NCBI GenBank assembly: GCA_900549705.1
Contig: URPI01000015.1
Span: forward strand, 1 to 23,644
DNA length: 23,644 nucleotides
Reading direction: 5' to 3'
DNA from: an uncultured Eubacteriales bacterium
GTDB lineage: Bacteria; Bacillota; Clostridia; Oscillospirales; Oscillospiraceae
The position numbers were made by a program, and so were the translations under genes. The notes beneath the pieces were generated by a model. That model was not told where the DNA came from. It worked only from the letters and a program-made list of their open reading frames with translations, and searched no databases. Each line of letters begins with the position of its first letter. Position 1 is the first letter of the stretch. Shown here piece by piece: positions 15,367 to 22,610 of the stretch.

Positions 15367-16707
15367 TTACATACCTGGCATTCCTTTGAAGCCGCGCATC
15401 CGCTTGAGCTTCTTGCCAATGCCAGGGCCGGAGAATTGCTTGATGAGCTTGCGCATTTGCTCGAAGGATTTGAGCAGTCGATTTACATCTTCCACTTTGA
15501 CACCGGCACCGGCAGCAATTCTCTTTTTCCGGCTTGCGCCAATGATTTCGGGCTTTTCCCGTTCCTTCGGGGTCATGGAAAGGATAATTGCTTCCGTGTG
15601 CGCCATGGCCTTTTCATCCAGCTTGACATCCTTGAGGTTTGCACCGCCGGGCATCTGCGCCAGCAACTCCTCCATCGATCCCATGGACTTCATCTGAACC
15701 ATCTGGTCGTAGAAATCCTGGAGTGTGAAGCGATTGCTTTTCAGCTTCTCCTCCATCTCGGCAGCCTTCTTGGCATCGTATGCCCTTTCAGCCTTCTCAA
15801 TCAGCGTCAGCACATCGCCCATACCCAGAATCCGGCTTGCCATCCGGTCAGGATGGAAGGGCTCAATATCTTCCAGCTTTTCGCCGATGCCGGAGAATTT
15901 AATGGGCTTCCCGGTCACAGCCCGGACAGAAAGCGCCGCGCCGCCTCTGGCATCACCGTCCAGCTTGGACAGCATCACAGAATCAATATCCAGCCATTCA
16001 TTAAAGGTCTGGGCTGCATTCACTGCATCCTGACCGGTCATGGCATCCACGACCAGCATGATTTCGTTGGGCTTGACTGCAGCCTTGATGTTTTTCAGTT
16101 CTTCCATCAGCTGCTCATCCACATGGAGTCGGCCGGCAGTATCCAAAAACACCATGTCGTAGCCACGCTGGCGAGCATAAAGAACAGCTTCCTTGGCGGT
16201 CTTTACCGGGTCTTGCGTCCCGCGCTCAAAAACAGGGATTCCAAGCTTTTCACCGCACACCTTTAGCTGCTGAATGGCAGCGGGACGATAAACGTCACAC
16301 GCAACAAGCAAGGGGTTGCGCCCCTGGCGCTTCATAAGCCCAGCCAACTTGCTGCCGTTGGTGGTTTTACCGGCACCCTGCAAGCCCACCAGCATCACAA
16401 CTGTAGGGCCATTGGGATTGAAGGTAATGTGCTTTGTATCGGAGCCCATGAGCTTTACCAGCTCGTCATTGACGATTTTAACAATCATCTGTGCCGGGGT
16501 CAAAGACTCCAAAACGTCAGCGCCGATACAGCGCTCGGTAACGGACTTTGTAAAATCCTTGCAGACCTTATAGTTGACATCTGCTTCCAGCAACGCCATA
16601 CGGATTTCGCGCATGGCCTCCTTCACGTCAGCCTCTTTCAAGCGGCCTTTGCCGCGAAGCTTTTTGAAGGTATTATTGATTTTTTCAGTTAAGCCTTCAA
16701 ATGCCAT
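15367..16707 (-). CDS. ffh: Signal recognition particle protein Ffh (SRP54)
   Basis: Ffh is the GTPase of the signal recognition particle; with 4.5S/6S-type SRP RNA it binds signal sequences on ribosomes and delivers them to FtsY at the membrane. The 446-aa product shows an N-domain (residues about 1-90), the G-domain with P-loop GLQGAGKTT (about 108-116), DTAGRLHVDEQ, TKLDGDARGGAAL, and a methionine-rich M-domain near the C-terminus ending RMRGFKGMPGM. Two ATGs are adjacent (16710 and 16707). The one at 16707 gives the standard MAFEGL start and better spacing from GAGGAG, which overlaps the end of ylxM. The ylxM stop directly abuts the first ATG, so the genes are coupled. No SRP RNA gene is seen in the window. 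Confidence 0.97.
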   Translation of the reverse strand: MAFEGLTEKINNTFKKLRGKGRLKEADVKEAMREIRMALLEADVNYKVCKDFTKSVTERCIGADVLESLTPAQMIVKIVNDELVKLMGSDTKHITFNPNGPTVVMLVGLQGAGKTTNGSKLAGLMKRQGRNPLLVACDVYRPAAIQQLKVCGEKLGIPVFERGTQDPVKTAKEAVLYARQRGYDMVFLDTAGRLHVDEQLMEELKNIKAAVKPNEIMLVVDAMTGQDAVNAAQTFNEWLDIDSVMLSKLDGDARGGAALSVRAVTGKPIKFSGIGEKLEDIEPFHPDRMASRILGMGDVLTLIEKAERAYDAKKAAEMEEKLKSNRFTLQDFYDQMVQMKSMGSMEELLAQMPGGANLKDVKLDEKAMAHTEAIILSMTPKEREKPEIIGASRKKRIAAGAGVKVEDVNRLLKSFEQMRKLIKQFSGPGIGKKLKRMRGFKGMPGM

Positions 16708-16710
16708 CAT

Positions 16711-17055
16711 TTACTCCTCAAGTCTCTGCGCCGCTTCAACAATCTGGGCGGCGAGCACAGAAACGGCCTTATCCTGATAGGTAATCAGCTTGTTTGCCGC
16801 ATCCAGAATCTCCCGGACTGCTTTGCGGGTTTCCACTGCCCGCTGCACGCATCCCGTCTTTTCTTCCATATTTCGCAGCAGAGCCTCGGCTCGGCTGAGG
16901 TTATCATACACGCCTTGGCGGCTGACCCCAAGCTCCTCGGCGATTTCACTGAGAGACAGGTCTTGATTGTAGCGCATATCCACACAGGAACGCTGGCGCT
17001 CTGTAAGCAGGTCACCGTAGTAATCAAAAAGCAGTGTCATTTCCAGTGCTTCCAT
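16711..17055 (-). CDS. ylxM: YlxM/p13-like helix-turn-helix protein (UPF0122)
   Basis: A 114-aa protein with a sigma-70 region-4-like helix-turn-helix at about residues 18-58 (LTERQRSCVDMRYNQDLSLS, IAEELGVSRQGVYDNLSRAE). YlxM is regularly found just before ffh in Firmicutes and Mollicutes and has been proposed to modulate the SRP, though its DNA-binding role is unsettled. GGGAGGAACAC precedes the ATG. The gene is read from a strong promoter flanked and overlapped by two near-identical palindromes. Since its own product has a DNA-binding fold, autoregulation is a reasonable but unproven reading. The C-terminal half is helical (AVETRKAVREILDAANKLIT). Confidence 0.93.
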   Translation of the reverse strand: MEALEMTLLFDYYGDLLTERQRSCVDMRYNQDLSLSEIAEELGVSRQGVYDNLSRAEALLRNMEEKTGCVQRAVETRKAVREILDAANKLITYQDKAVSVLAAQIVEAAQRLEE

Positions 17056-17068
17056 GTGTTCCTCCCGG

Positions 17069-17090
17069 TGTCAAGTAAATCTCCTTGACA
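17069..17090. promoter_or_regulatory. Palindromic candidate operator, downstream copy (ylxM leader)
   Basis: TGTCAAG (17069-17075) and CTTGACA (17084-17090) form a perfect 7-bp inverted repeat with an 8-base centre. It lies between the predicted transcription start (about 17093) and the ylxM ATG, so it is also transcribed and could form a hairpin containing a GGAG. It matches the second copy at 19 of 22 positions. Confidence 0.7.
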
Positions 17091-17099
17091 TCCTTGGAT

Positions 17100-17128
17100 A
17101 TTCTACACGATAGAAGCGACTTTGTCAA
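17100..17128 (-). promoter_or_regulatory. Promoter of the ylxM-ffh operon
   Basis: Read on the - strand, TTGACA (17128-17123) and TAGAAT (17105-17100) are 17 bases apart. The -35 box is itself an arm of the upstream palindrome, so a protein on that palindrome would directly block the polymerase. Confidence 0.85.
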
Positions 17129-17144
17129 GTACTTTTCCTTGACA
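17123..17144. promoter_or_regulatory. Palindromic candidate operator, upstream copy (over the ylxM -35 box)
   Basis: TGTCAAG (17123-17129) and CTTGACA (17138-17144) repeat the same 7-bp arms with the same 8-base spacing as the copy at 17069-17090. The two centres are 54 bases apart, close to five helical turns. This copy covers the -35 of the ylxM promoter and begins 9 bases after the GNAT gene's stop. Confidence 0.72.
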
Positions 17145-17152
17145 GTTTCATT

Positions 17153-17791
17153 TTATTTTACCTGATACCAGCGAGACAGCTCCTCTACCTTGATTAGCCC
17201 CAGCCGCTCATACAGGGCAATGGCCTTCTGGTTGGTAGAGGCGACCTCTAAAGTCATCTGCTGCTGGGGAATCAGCGACTGCATGGCGCGACACAGGGCT
17301 TCCCCCGCCCCGGGCTGCATGGAGGCAATGGCGCGAAGCTTATTTCCTTCTATCCAGCCAATTCCCAGAAGTGTTCCATTCCGGTGGATGAAGTAGGCAT
17401 TGCCTTGGACAATATCGGGGGTATCCCTGTTCTCCAGGGTTGCAGCATTGTCCACATCCTTCATGCACAGATTGTAGCATTCCCGCCATCGCTCTGCCGT
17501 TTGCTCAGTCACAGGGAACATAGATGGAATTTCTTCCTCATGCAGCTGAATGGTGCCTGTCATGCGGTAAATGCTGGTGTGAAGCGGGTAAGAAGTCTCC
17601 AATATGTCATGCCCGGCAGCATAAACCCGCTCCGCGCCGCAGGCAACACAAAAATGGATGCACTCCTCCAAGAGCGCCTCCGGCTCCTGGGTGCTTTGAA
17701 TTTGGATGTAAGCTTCTCCCCGATAGGGAATCTCTTTCAAAATCAGGCTTGCCGCACCATGCTGCGTTGGGAATACCGGAAAATCCTTCAC
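17153..17791 (-). CDS. GNAT-family N-acetyltransferase
   Basis: A 212-aa protein whose C-terminal half carries the GNAT fold. It has the strand GIGWIEGNKLRAIASMQP, the acetyl-CoA loop region QPGAGEALCRAM at about residues 159-170 and the terminal ASTNQKAIALYERLGL at about 184-199. The N-terminal half (about 1-90) is less conserved but also looks GNAT-like (AERVYAAGHDILET), so it may be a tandem or degenerate first domain. The substrate is unknown. The start is GTG, supported by AAGGAGG seven bases upstream; no ATG gives better context. No T-run terminator follows, so some read-through into ylxM is possible. Confidence 0.82.
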   Translation of the reverse strand: MKDFPVFPTQHGAASLILKEIPYRGEAYIQIQSTQEPEALLEECIHFCVACGAERVYAAGHDILETSYPLHTSIYRMTGTIQLHEEEIPSMFPVTEQTAERWRECYNLCMKDVDNAATLENRDTPDIVQGNAYFIHRNGTLLGIGWIEGNKLRAIASMQPGAGEALCRAMQSLIPQQQMTLEVASTNQKAIALYERLGLIKVEELSRWYQVK

Positions 17792-17812
17792 TGTGTTCCC
17801 TCCTTTCCACGG

Positions 17813-17841
17813 ATTTTATCATATTTCTTTGCTTCTATCAA
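17813..17841 (-). promoter_or_regulatory. Promoter of the GNAT gene
   Basis: Read on the - strand, TTGATA (17841-17836) and TAAAAT (17818-17813) have a 17-base spacer, with TG one base before the -10 (extended -10). Confidence 0.7.
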
Positions 17842-17968
17842 GACTTATTGCCGCAAAAAAATTTTATTTTGTTGTTTGTTTTGTGCATAAAAAATTTGTT
17901 TTTTGGAAAGTAAACTGGTTCTATCTCACAATTCTTTTGAAAAATGAATGTGATTTCCTTTTTTACCC

Positions 17969-17996
17969 TTGATTTCTGCATTTCAGAGTGTATAAT
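17969..17996 (+). promoter_or_regulatory. Promoter of the 77-aa orphan gene
   Basis: TTGATT (17969-17974) and a perfect TATAAT (17991-17996) with a 16-base spacer. The AT-rich stretch upstream (about 17847-17965, with several A- and T-tracts) may act as an UP-element. AAGGAGG at 18021-18027 precedes the ATG. Confidence 0.7.
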
Positions 17997-18035
17997 ATCA
18001 TATTGTTATGAAATTCAGGAAAGGAGGTTCGGTCT

Positions 18036-18269
18036 ATGAAAAAGGTCATCTGCAAAATTGAATTTGACACCGATACTGCAACTCTGGTCAAAGCATATTC
18101 CTTTGGCGAGTTTGGTGATCCCGCAGGCTATGAAGAGGATCTGTATCAGACCCCCAATGGCTTGTATTTCCTCCATGTTGTAGGCGGCGAGACTTCCCCC
18201 TACCCCACCGAGGACATCGTTCGTCTGGCAAAGACAAAGCTCAAGGCTTGGATGGAAGCCCATCAGTAA
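18036..18269 (+). CDS. Conserved-looking small protein of unknown function, 77 aa
   Basis: I do not recognise this protein. It is 77 aa, acidic in the middle and with no signal peptide or membrane segment. It starts MKKVICKIEFDTDTATLVKA and contains GDPAGYEEDLYQTPNGLYFL and HVVGGETSPYPTEDIVRLAK, which looks like a small mixed alpha/beta domain ending in a helix (TKLKAWMEAHQ). It is credible as a real gene: perfect -10 promoter, strong AAGGAGG eight bases before the ATG, and a good terminator directly after. It is probably a monocistronic cytoplasmic protein. Confidence 0.85.
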   Translation: MKKVICKIEFDTDTATLVKAYSFGEFGDPAGYEEDLYQTPNGLYFLHVVGGETSPYPTEDIVRLAKTKLKAWMEAHQ

Positions 18270-18288
18270 GCACATAAAGCTCAAGAGG

Positions 18289-18317
18289 TCCACTTCGATT
18301 TCGGAGTGGACTTTTTT
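18289..18317 (+). terminator. Intrinsic terminator after the 77-aa gene
   Basis: GTCCACT (18289-18295) pairs with AGTGGAC (18305-18311), followed by six Ts. Confidence 0.9.
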
Positions 18318-18359
18318 CTTTGAATATGATATGCTCACCGCGAAGGATGTGATGATTTT

Positions 18360-19040
18360 TTGGAACCCATTGAAATCAATGTAATTGCCCGGATGCACAG
18401 CGACTTTGCAACAAAATTCGGTATCCCTCGTCAAAGCGGATTGGTGGAGGAGCTGCGCTCCACCATTGTCTTTGAACCGGAATACCGTAATGCGGATGCG
18501 CTGCGGGGCATCACGGACTTTTCCCATCTGTGGATTATCTGGCAGTTTTCGGAGGCAGTGCGCCAAGGCTGGTCTCCCACTGTGCGCCCGCCGCGACTGG
18601 GCGGGAATACCCGGCTGGGTGTGTTTGCAACCCGTTCCCCATTCCGCCCAAATAATCTAGGCTTGTCATGTGTGCGGCTGCTGGGCGCAGAGCACACCCA
18701 GGAATATGGTACCGTTCTCCGGGTCGGCGGCGCAGATTTGATGGATGGCACCCCGATTTTTGACATCAAGCCCTATATTCCCTACGGTGACTGCAAACCG
18801 GAAGCCACCGGCGGCTTTACCGACCGCACCGGCGATTTTTTGCTGCAAGTGGAGTTTCCCCCGGCACTCCTGGAAATGCTTCCAGAGGGCAAGCGTCAGG
18901 CTGCCATCGGCGTTCTCTCCCATGATCCGCGGCCTGCCTATCAGCGGACACCGGGACGGGTGTACGGGCTGAATTTTGCAGGCCATAATATCCGCTTTGC
19001 CGTCAGTGAGAACCTGCTTACAGTGCTGGAAGTGGAGTAG
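18360..19040 (+). CDS. trmO: tRNA (N6-threonylcarbamoyladenosine37-N6)-methyltransferase
   Basis: TrmO (TsaA/YaeB family) adds a methyl group to t6A37 in ANN-decoding tRNAs using S-adenosylmethionine. The 226-aa product shows the family signatures in order: MHSDFATKFGIPRQSG (about 12-27), FSHLWIIWQF, RLGVFATRSPFRPNNLGLS (about 85-103) and ADLMDGTPIFDIKPYIPYGD. The start is a TTG at 18360, giving MEPIEI as in homologs; no in-frame ATG exists between it and the upstream stop, and GAAGG lies about 13 bases before, a rather long spacing. Its last 23 bases overlap the end of the convergent peptidase gene. Confidence 0.9.
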   Translation: MEPIEINVIARMHSDFATKFGIPRQSGLVEELRSTIVFEPEYRNADALRGITDFSHLWIIWQFSEAVRQGWSPTVRPPRLGGNTRLGVFATRSPFRPNNLGLSCVRLLGAEHTQEYGTVLRVGGADLMDGTPIFDIKPYIPYGDCKPEATGGFTDRTGDFLLQVEFPPALLEMLPEGKRQAAIGVLSHDPRPAYQRTPGRVYGLNFAGHNIRFAVSENLLTVLEVE

Positions 19041-19965
19041 CGTCCAGGTCGCAGAAGGGATAGATCCGTTTCATGATCCCCTCCAACCGCTGGACACTGC
19101 TGCGGTGCTGGGACAGGAGTTTTACCAGCGGATAAACGTTAATCCAAATTTCGCTGCTGCATTCCTTCTGACTTTCGTCAAAAATCAGCTGAATGCCGAA
19201 ATGCAGGTGGTTAATTTCAATGTTATTGGTGTTTTCCTGATCGGAATACCCCGTCCGTCCCATGAATCCGATGACATCCCCGGGATTTACCGTCTGCCCC
19301 ACCGTCAGGCTGGCGGCAAAGGGCTTGTCCTTCAGCAAATGCGCGTAGTAATAGTAGCGCTTGCGGTCATGACTGCGGATGCCCACACGCCATCCGCCAT
19401 AGCGGTTCCAACCCAGTGCTTCCACCGTGCCGCCCTCAACGGCCACAATAGGCGTGCCGGGGTTTCCCAGCAAGTCGTTGCCCAAATGTTTCCGCTGGAA
19501 TCCAAAGGAGCGGCTGGCTCCAAAATCATCGTAGTGGGAATAGCTGTAGCCCTCAGCAATGGGAGAATAGGCTTTGAGGCCGTACTTTGGAACCCATGTC
19601 CCATTCCGGCAAATGGCAAAGCTTCCCAACAGGCCTCCCAGGACGGCACTGTAGGCCTCGTGATAATAGGAATAGTATCTGAAGGCTTCCCCCAGTAGAT
19701 CCTGGGGCACCTTTCCCTGCTTCAACTCCCGGGCAGCTCGCTTTACAGAGGTCAGGCCGCATTTTCCGCCGGTTCTGCACGCTGCCAGTGAAAGGATATC
19801 AATCCAGCTGATGTGCTGATCCCCCTCAAAGCTGTCAATATCCACATTCATGGCATATTGGAGGGACTCATAGGGAACGTCAAAATCCACCCATTTGATG
19901 AAATCAGCCGATACCGGCAGGCACATCAATAAGATTATGGAAACCAACCATAAAAAGCGCTTCAT
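19018..19965 (-). CDS. Secreted M23-family (LytM-like) metallopeptidase
   Basis: A 315-aa exported protein with a Sec signal peptide (residues 1-20, hydrophobic core FLWLVSIILLMCLPVSA). The M23 zinc peptidase domain covers about 155-260, with zinc ligands H160 and D164 in KHLGNDLLG and the final HLHFG (H253, H255), plus YYAHL with H209. All four key positions are present, so the enzyme should be active on peptidoglycan peptide bridges. Residues about 25-140 form a separate region (SWIDILSLAACRTG, LLGEAFRYYSYYHEAYSAVL) that I do not recognise. There is no lipobox. GAGGTGAGGAC precedes the ATG. It lies 51 bases after dusB and converges with trmO, overlapping it by 23 bases; no terminator separates them. 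Confidence 0.9.
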   Translation of the reverse strand: MKRFLWLVSIILLMCLPVSADFIKWVDFDVPYESLQYAMNVDIDSFEGDQHISWIDILSLAACRTGGKCGLTSVKRAARELKQGKVPQDLLGEAFRYYSYYHEAYSAVLGGLLGSFAICRNGTWVPKYGLKAYSPIAEGYSYSHYDDFGASRSFGFQRKHLGNDLLGNPGTPIVAVEGGTVEALGWNRYGGWRVGIRSHDRKRYYYYAHLLKDKPFAASLTVGQTVNPGDVIGFMGRTGYSDQENTNNIEINHLHFGIQLIFDESQKECSSEIWINVYPLVKLLSQHRSSVQRLEGIMKRIYPFCDLDATPLPAL

Positions 19966-20016
19966 GTCCTCACCTCATGGATTAGGATATGAAGTGCTTT
20001 CCGTTTTATTCGACCT

Positions 20017-20982
20017 TTATTTCAAATCTCTGACGATATCTTTTGCCACACGATAAATATCATCCATGGTGGTCAGGGATGAAATCTCATTTTTATAAAA
20101 GCTGCTATTGGGCACACCCCGCAGATACCACGCAAAATGCTTTCTGGCCTGCAAGCAAGCAATGTGCTCTCCCAAATCCTGCTGGGCAAGCTCAAACTGC
20201 TGCACGGCCACGGCTACCCGATCCTTTAACGCCGGGCGCGGCGTTATGGGCTTTCCAGCCAGCGCCTCGTTTACCTCCCGGAAAATCCAGGGGTCGCCGA
20301 AGGTGCTCCGGCCAATCATCAGGCCGTCCGCCCCCGTCCACCTTTTGCAGCGCAGAGCGGTCTCTGCACCGGTGATGTCGCCGTTGGCAATCACTGGGAT
20401 GGTCAGCTGCTCTTTCACCTTGCGGATGGTATCCCAATCCGCAACGCCGGTGTAGAGCATACTGCGGGTGCGCCCATGAACCGTCACCATAGCCGCGCCG
20501 CAATCCTCCATTCGCTTGGTAAAGTCCAATACATTGATGCTCCCCTTGTCCCAGCCCAGGCGGCATTTGACAGTCACCGGCACATCCACCGCCCGGGTGA
20601 CTGCCTTAACAATCCCCCCCGCCAGTTCCGGCGTGCGCATCAAGCCGCTGCCGTCGCCGGAATTGGCAATTTTGGGCATAGGGCAGCCCATGTTAATGTC
20701 AATAAAATCGCAGCCGGAGATTTCCAGTGCCAGCCGCGCTCCCTCGGCCATCACTTGAGGATTGTTCCCAAAAATCTGAGCGCCGCAGAGGCTGCCCTCA
20801 TTTTTCCGCAGCAGCTTGGCGCTTTTCTGATCCTTGTATACCAAAGCACGGGAGGAAACCATCTCCGTCACCGTCACAGCTGCCCCCAGTCGGGCGCAGA
20901 TGGTGCGGAAGGCCCAATCCGTCACCCCTGCCATGGGGGCAAGAAACAGCGGGTTGTCTATCTGAATCGTACCGATTTGCAT
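20017..20982 (-). CDS. dusB: tRNA-dihydrouridine synthase DusB-like
   Basis: This FMN enzyme reduces uridines in the tRNA D-loop with NADPH. The 321-aa product has the Dus motifs: LAPMAGVTDWAFR (14-26), the catalytic Cys in DINMGCPMPKI (C100), VKCRLGWDKG, TVHGRTRSMLYTGVADWD, NGDITG and ADGLMIGRSTFGDPW. The start at 20982 (MQIGTIQIDNPLFLAPMAG) follows the family; the frame remains open to 21069 but that part overlaps the previous gene in another frame. An AAAGAGAG-type site precedes it. It lies 26 bases after the small tail-anchored gene. The subgroup (DusB) is by resemblance, not by alignment. Confidence 0.93.
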   Translation of the reverse strand: MQIGTIQIDNPLFLAPMAGVTDWAFRTICARLGAAVTVTEMVSSRALVYKDQKSAKLLRKNEGSLCGAQIFGNNPQVMAEGARLALEISGCDFIDINMGCPMPKIANSGDGSGLMRTPELAGGIVKAVTRAVDVPVTVKCRLGWDKGSINVLDFTKRMEDCGAAMVTVHGRTRSMLYTGVADWDTIRKVKEQLTIPVIANGDITGAETALRCKRWTGADGLMIGRSTFGDPWIFREVNEALAGKPITPRPALKDRVAVAVQQFELAQQDLGEHIACLQARKHFAWYLRGVPNSSFYKNEISSLTTMDDIYRVAKDIVRDLK

Positions 20983-21008
20983 TGCATTCTCTCTTTCTGT
21001 TGTGTTAT

Positions 21009-21269
21009 TTAAAGCAGAACGGTTGCCAGCCAGGTAAGTGCAGTCACCGCCGCACCGATGGATGCCCAAAATGCGCCATAATGGTATAGCTTCCGCTTGT
21101 TGGGGAAGCGCTCACCTATATGAATGGCCCGTTCCGCCTCTTTTAGCAGCGCTTCATCCGTCACACCCTCCTGGGTGGCATTCTCTTTCAGAATAAAAAT
21201 CGCCTGCTCAAATAGCTTCGGTTCCGGCGCGTGAACCACAATGACTTGTCTGGAAATTCCTTTTACCAT
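21009..21269 (-). CDS. Small tail-anchored protein of unknown function
   Basis: An 86-aa protein with a soluble N-terminal part and a C-terminal hydrophobic segment (about residues 67-86, FWASIGAAVTALTWLATVLL) reaching the last residue, so it is probably anchored by its tail. The N-terminal part is amphipathic and charged (LFEQAIFILKENA, ALLKEAERAIHI). The start at 21269 is chosen because GGGGG/GGGAA lies before it and the longer frame from 21314 adds an unlikely MLLLLGNIPCKGGWE. I do not recognise a family. It sits 26 bases before dusB and after the NUDIX gene in the same direction, so it is probably in the same transcript. Confidence 0.72.
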   Translation of the reverse strand: MVKGISRQVIVVHAPEPKLFEQAIFILKENATQEGVTDEALLKEAERAIHIGERFPNKRKLYHYGAFWASIGAAVTALTWLATVLL

Positions 21270-21361
21270 TTCCCAGCCCCCTTTGCAGGGAATATTCCCC
21301 AAAAGCAGGAGCATTTATTCATTGGTGAGGAAAGATGTATGGCATCTTAGGCGCTCTGCAC

Positions 21362-21823
21362 TTATTGTCCTGCCAGCCGATTTGCCTCCCATTTTCTGAG
21401 CGGAATCACAATGGGCGGGGAGAGCTTCTCCGGCAACTGTCCCGGTTCAAAGAAACGAAGGGCTTCGGATTCTTCTTCCTGGCAGGAGAGTGTGCCGGTA
21501 TAGTCCCTGCAGAGAAACACCACGTCAATATTGGATACCTCATCCCCGTTGGGGTAGGTGTAGTGCAGTTCCGGGCCGGAGAACACGCCGAACAGCTCCA
21601 AGTTGTTGGCCGTCAAGCCAGTCTCCTCCAGCAGCTCCCGGGCGGCTGCATCCTCCACTCGTTCATCCAACTCCGTTGAACCACCGGGATAGCCCCAGCA
21701 ATGGTTATCCGTCCGTTTTTGCAGCAGCACCCTGCCCTGCTCATCCTCCACAATCACACTGGCTCCCACTTGAAGCAGTGTCCGGTGACCAACGATTTTG
21801 CGCAAATCCATAATATATCCCAT
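21362..21823 (-). CDS. NUDIX hydrolase
   Basis: A 153-aa pyrophosphohydrolase of the NUDIX family; such enzymes clean up modified nucleotides or split nucleotide-linked compounds. The NUDIX box is complete at residues 48-70: G48, then E54, R62-E63, and E66-E67-x-G-L. The flanking sequence has WGYPGGSTELDE and VFLCRDYTGTL. Substrate cannot be told from sequence. Its ATG lies one base after the ttcA stop, with GAGGAG of the ttcA end as ribosome binding site, so it is coupled to ttcA. Confidence 0.93.
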   Translation of the reverse strand: MGYIMDLRKIVGHRTLLQVGASVIVEDEQGRVLLQKRTDNHCWGYPGGSTELDERVEDAAARELLEETGLTANNLELFGVFSGPELHYTYPNGDEVSNIDVVFLCRDYTGTLSCQEEESEALRFFEPGQLPEKLSPPIVIPLRKWEANRLAGQ

Positions 21824-21824
21824 T

Positions 21825-22568
21825 TTAATTCTCCTCCTCGTCCTTCCGCCGCCTGTGGTGTTCCTGGGGTTCCCAAGCTGCCAGGGGATAGCGCTGCATA
21901 GCTCCGAAAATCCGCTCCTTCAAGTCGGGGTATTTCCCCACCAGTTCAAACAGCAGCTCCTTCACTTCTTCCCGCTTGGTGTGTTTATCCACAGGGCAGC
22001 GGTTTTTTAGGATGGGCATATTCTGCTGCTGCGCAAAATGGTCAACCGTCTTTTCGTGAATATACAGCATCGGGCGAATCTGAACCACGCCGGTACGGTC
22101 AAGCTCTGTTACCGGCTGAAAGCAGCTGATTCTTCCCTCGAAAATCAGCGACATCAAAAAGGTCTCCACCGCATCGTCGTAATGATGCCCCAGCGCCAGC
22201 TTGTTATATCCTCCGTCAAGCAGCGCTTGATTCAGCGCGCCGCGACGCATTTTGGAGCACATGGAGCAGGGATTCTTTTCCTTGCGGTAGTCAAAAACAA
22301 TTGGCGCAATCTCCGTCTTTACAACGGTATAGGGAACCTCCAACTGCTGACACAGCTCAGAGATGGCGCTGTAATCCATACCCAAACCCATGTCAATGGT
22401 AATAGCCCCCAGCTCGAAGAACTTATAATAGCTTCTCAGTCCTGCCAGCAGGGTCAGCAGCACCAGGGAATCTTTGCCGCCGGAAACACCGACCGCAATT
22501 TTGTCCCCCTCTTCAATCATGCGGTAGTCCTCCACGCATCGGCGGACCATGCCCACAAGCTTCTGCAT
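21825..22568 (-). CDS. ttcA: TtcA-family tRNA 2-thiolation protein
   Basis: TtcA-type enzymes put sulfur on C32 of some tRNAs using ATP and a [4Fe-4S] cluster. The 247-aa product has the PP-loop SGGKDS (29-34), the pair CSMC (C101, C104), and a third Cys in NRCP (C191). The spacing of 3 and 87 nearly equals the E. coli cluster ligands (3 and 88). LGHHYDDAVETF is the second conserved PP-loop element. The C-terminus is short and very charged (HHRRRKDEEEN). GGAGGAAGAATACA precedes the ATG. It heads the - strand run ttcA-NUDIX-small protein-dusB-M23 peptidase. Clostridial members of this family are often annotated generically, so the exact tRNA position is inferred. Confidence 0.88.
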   Translation of the reverse strand: MQKLVGMVRRCVEDYRMIEEGDKIAVGVSGGKDSLVLLTLLAGLRSYYKFFELGAITIDMGLGMDYSAISELCQQLEVPYTVVKTEIAPIVFDYRKEKNPCSMCSKMRRGALNQALLDGGYNKLALGHHYDDAVETFLMSLIFEGRISCFQPVTELDRTGVVQIRPMLYIHEKTVDHFAQQQNMPILKNRCPVDKHTKREEVKELLFELVGKYPDLKERIFGAMQRYPLAAWEPQEHHRRRKDEEEN

Positions 22569-22610
22569 TGTATTCTTCCTCCAAAAAACGATAAAAATAG
22601 GAAATTAGAA

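Noticed and set aside
17153..17160. Terminator of the GNAT gene formed by the first palindrome
   Set aside because: The palindrome at 17123-17144 has 7-bp arms and no T-run on the - strand, and it has an exact-arm twin at 17069-17090, so an operator is the better reading.
17842..17965. Possible small RNA or second terminator in the A/T-rich stretch
   Set aside because: I find A- and T-tracts but no stable stem with a terminator, nor a promoter specific to an RNA; an UP-element-like upstream region is sufficient.
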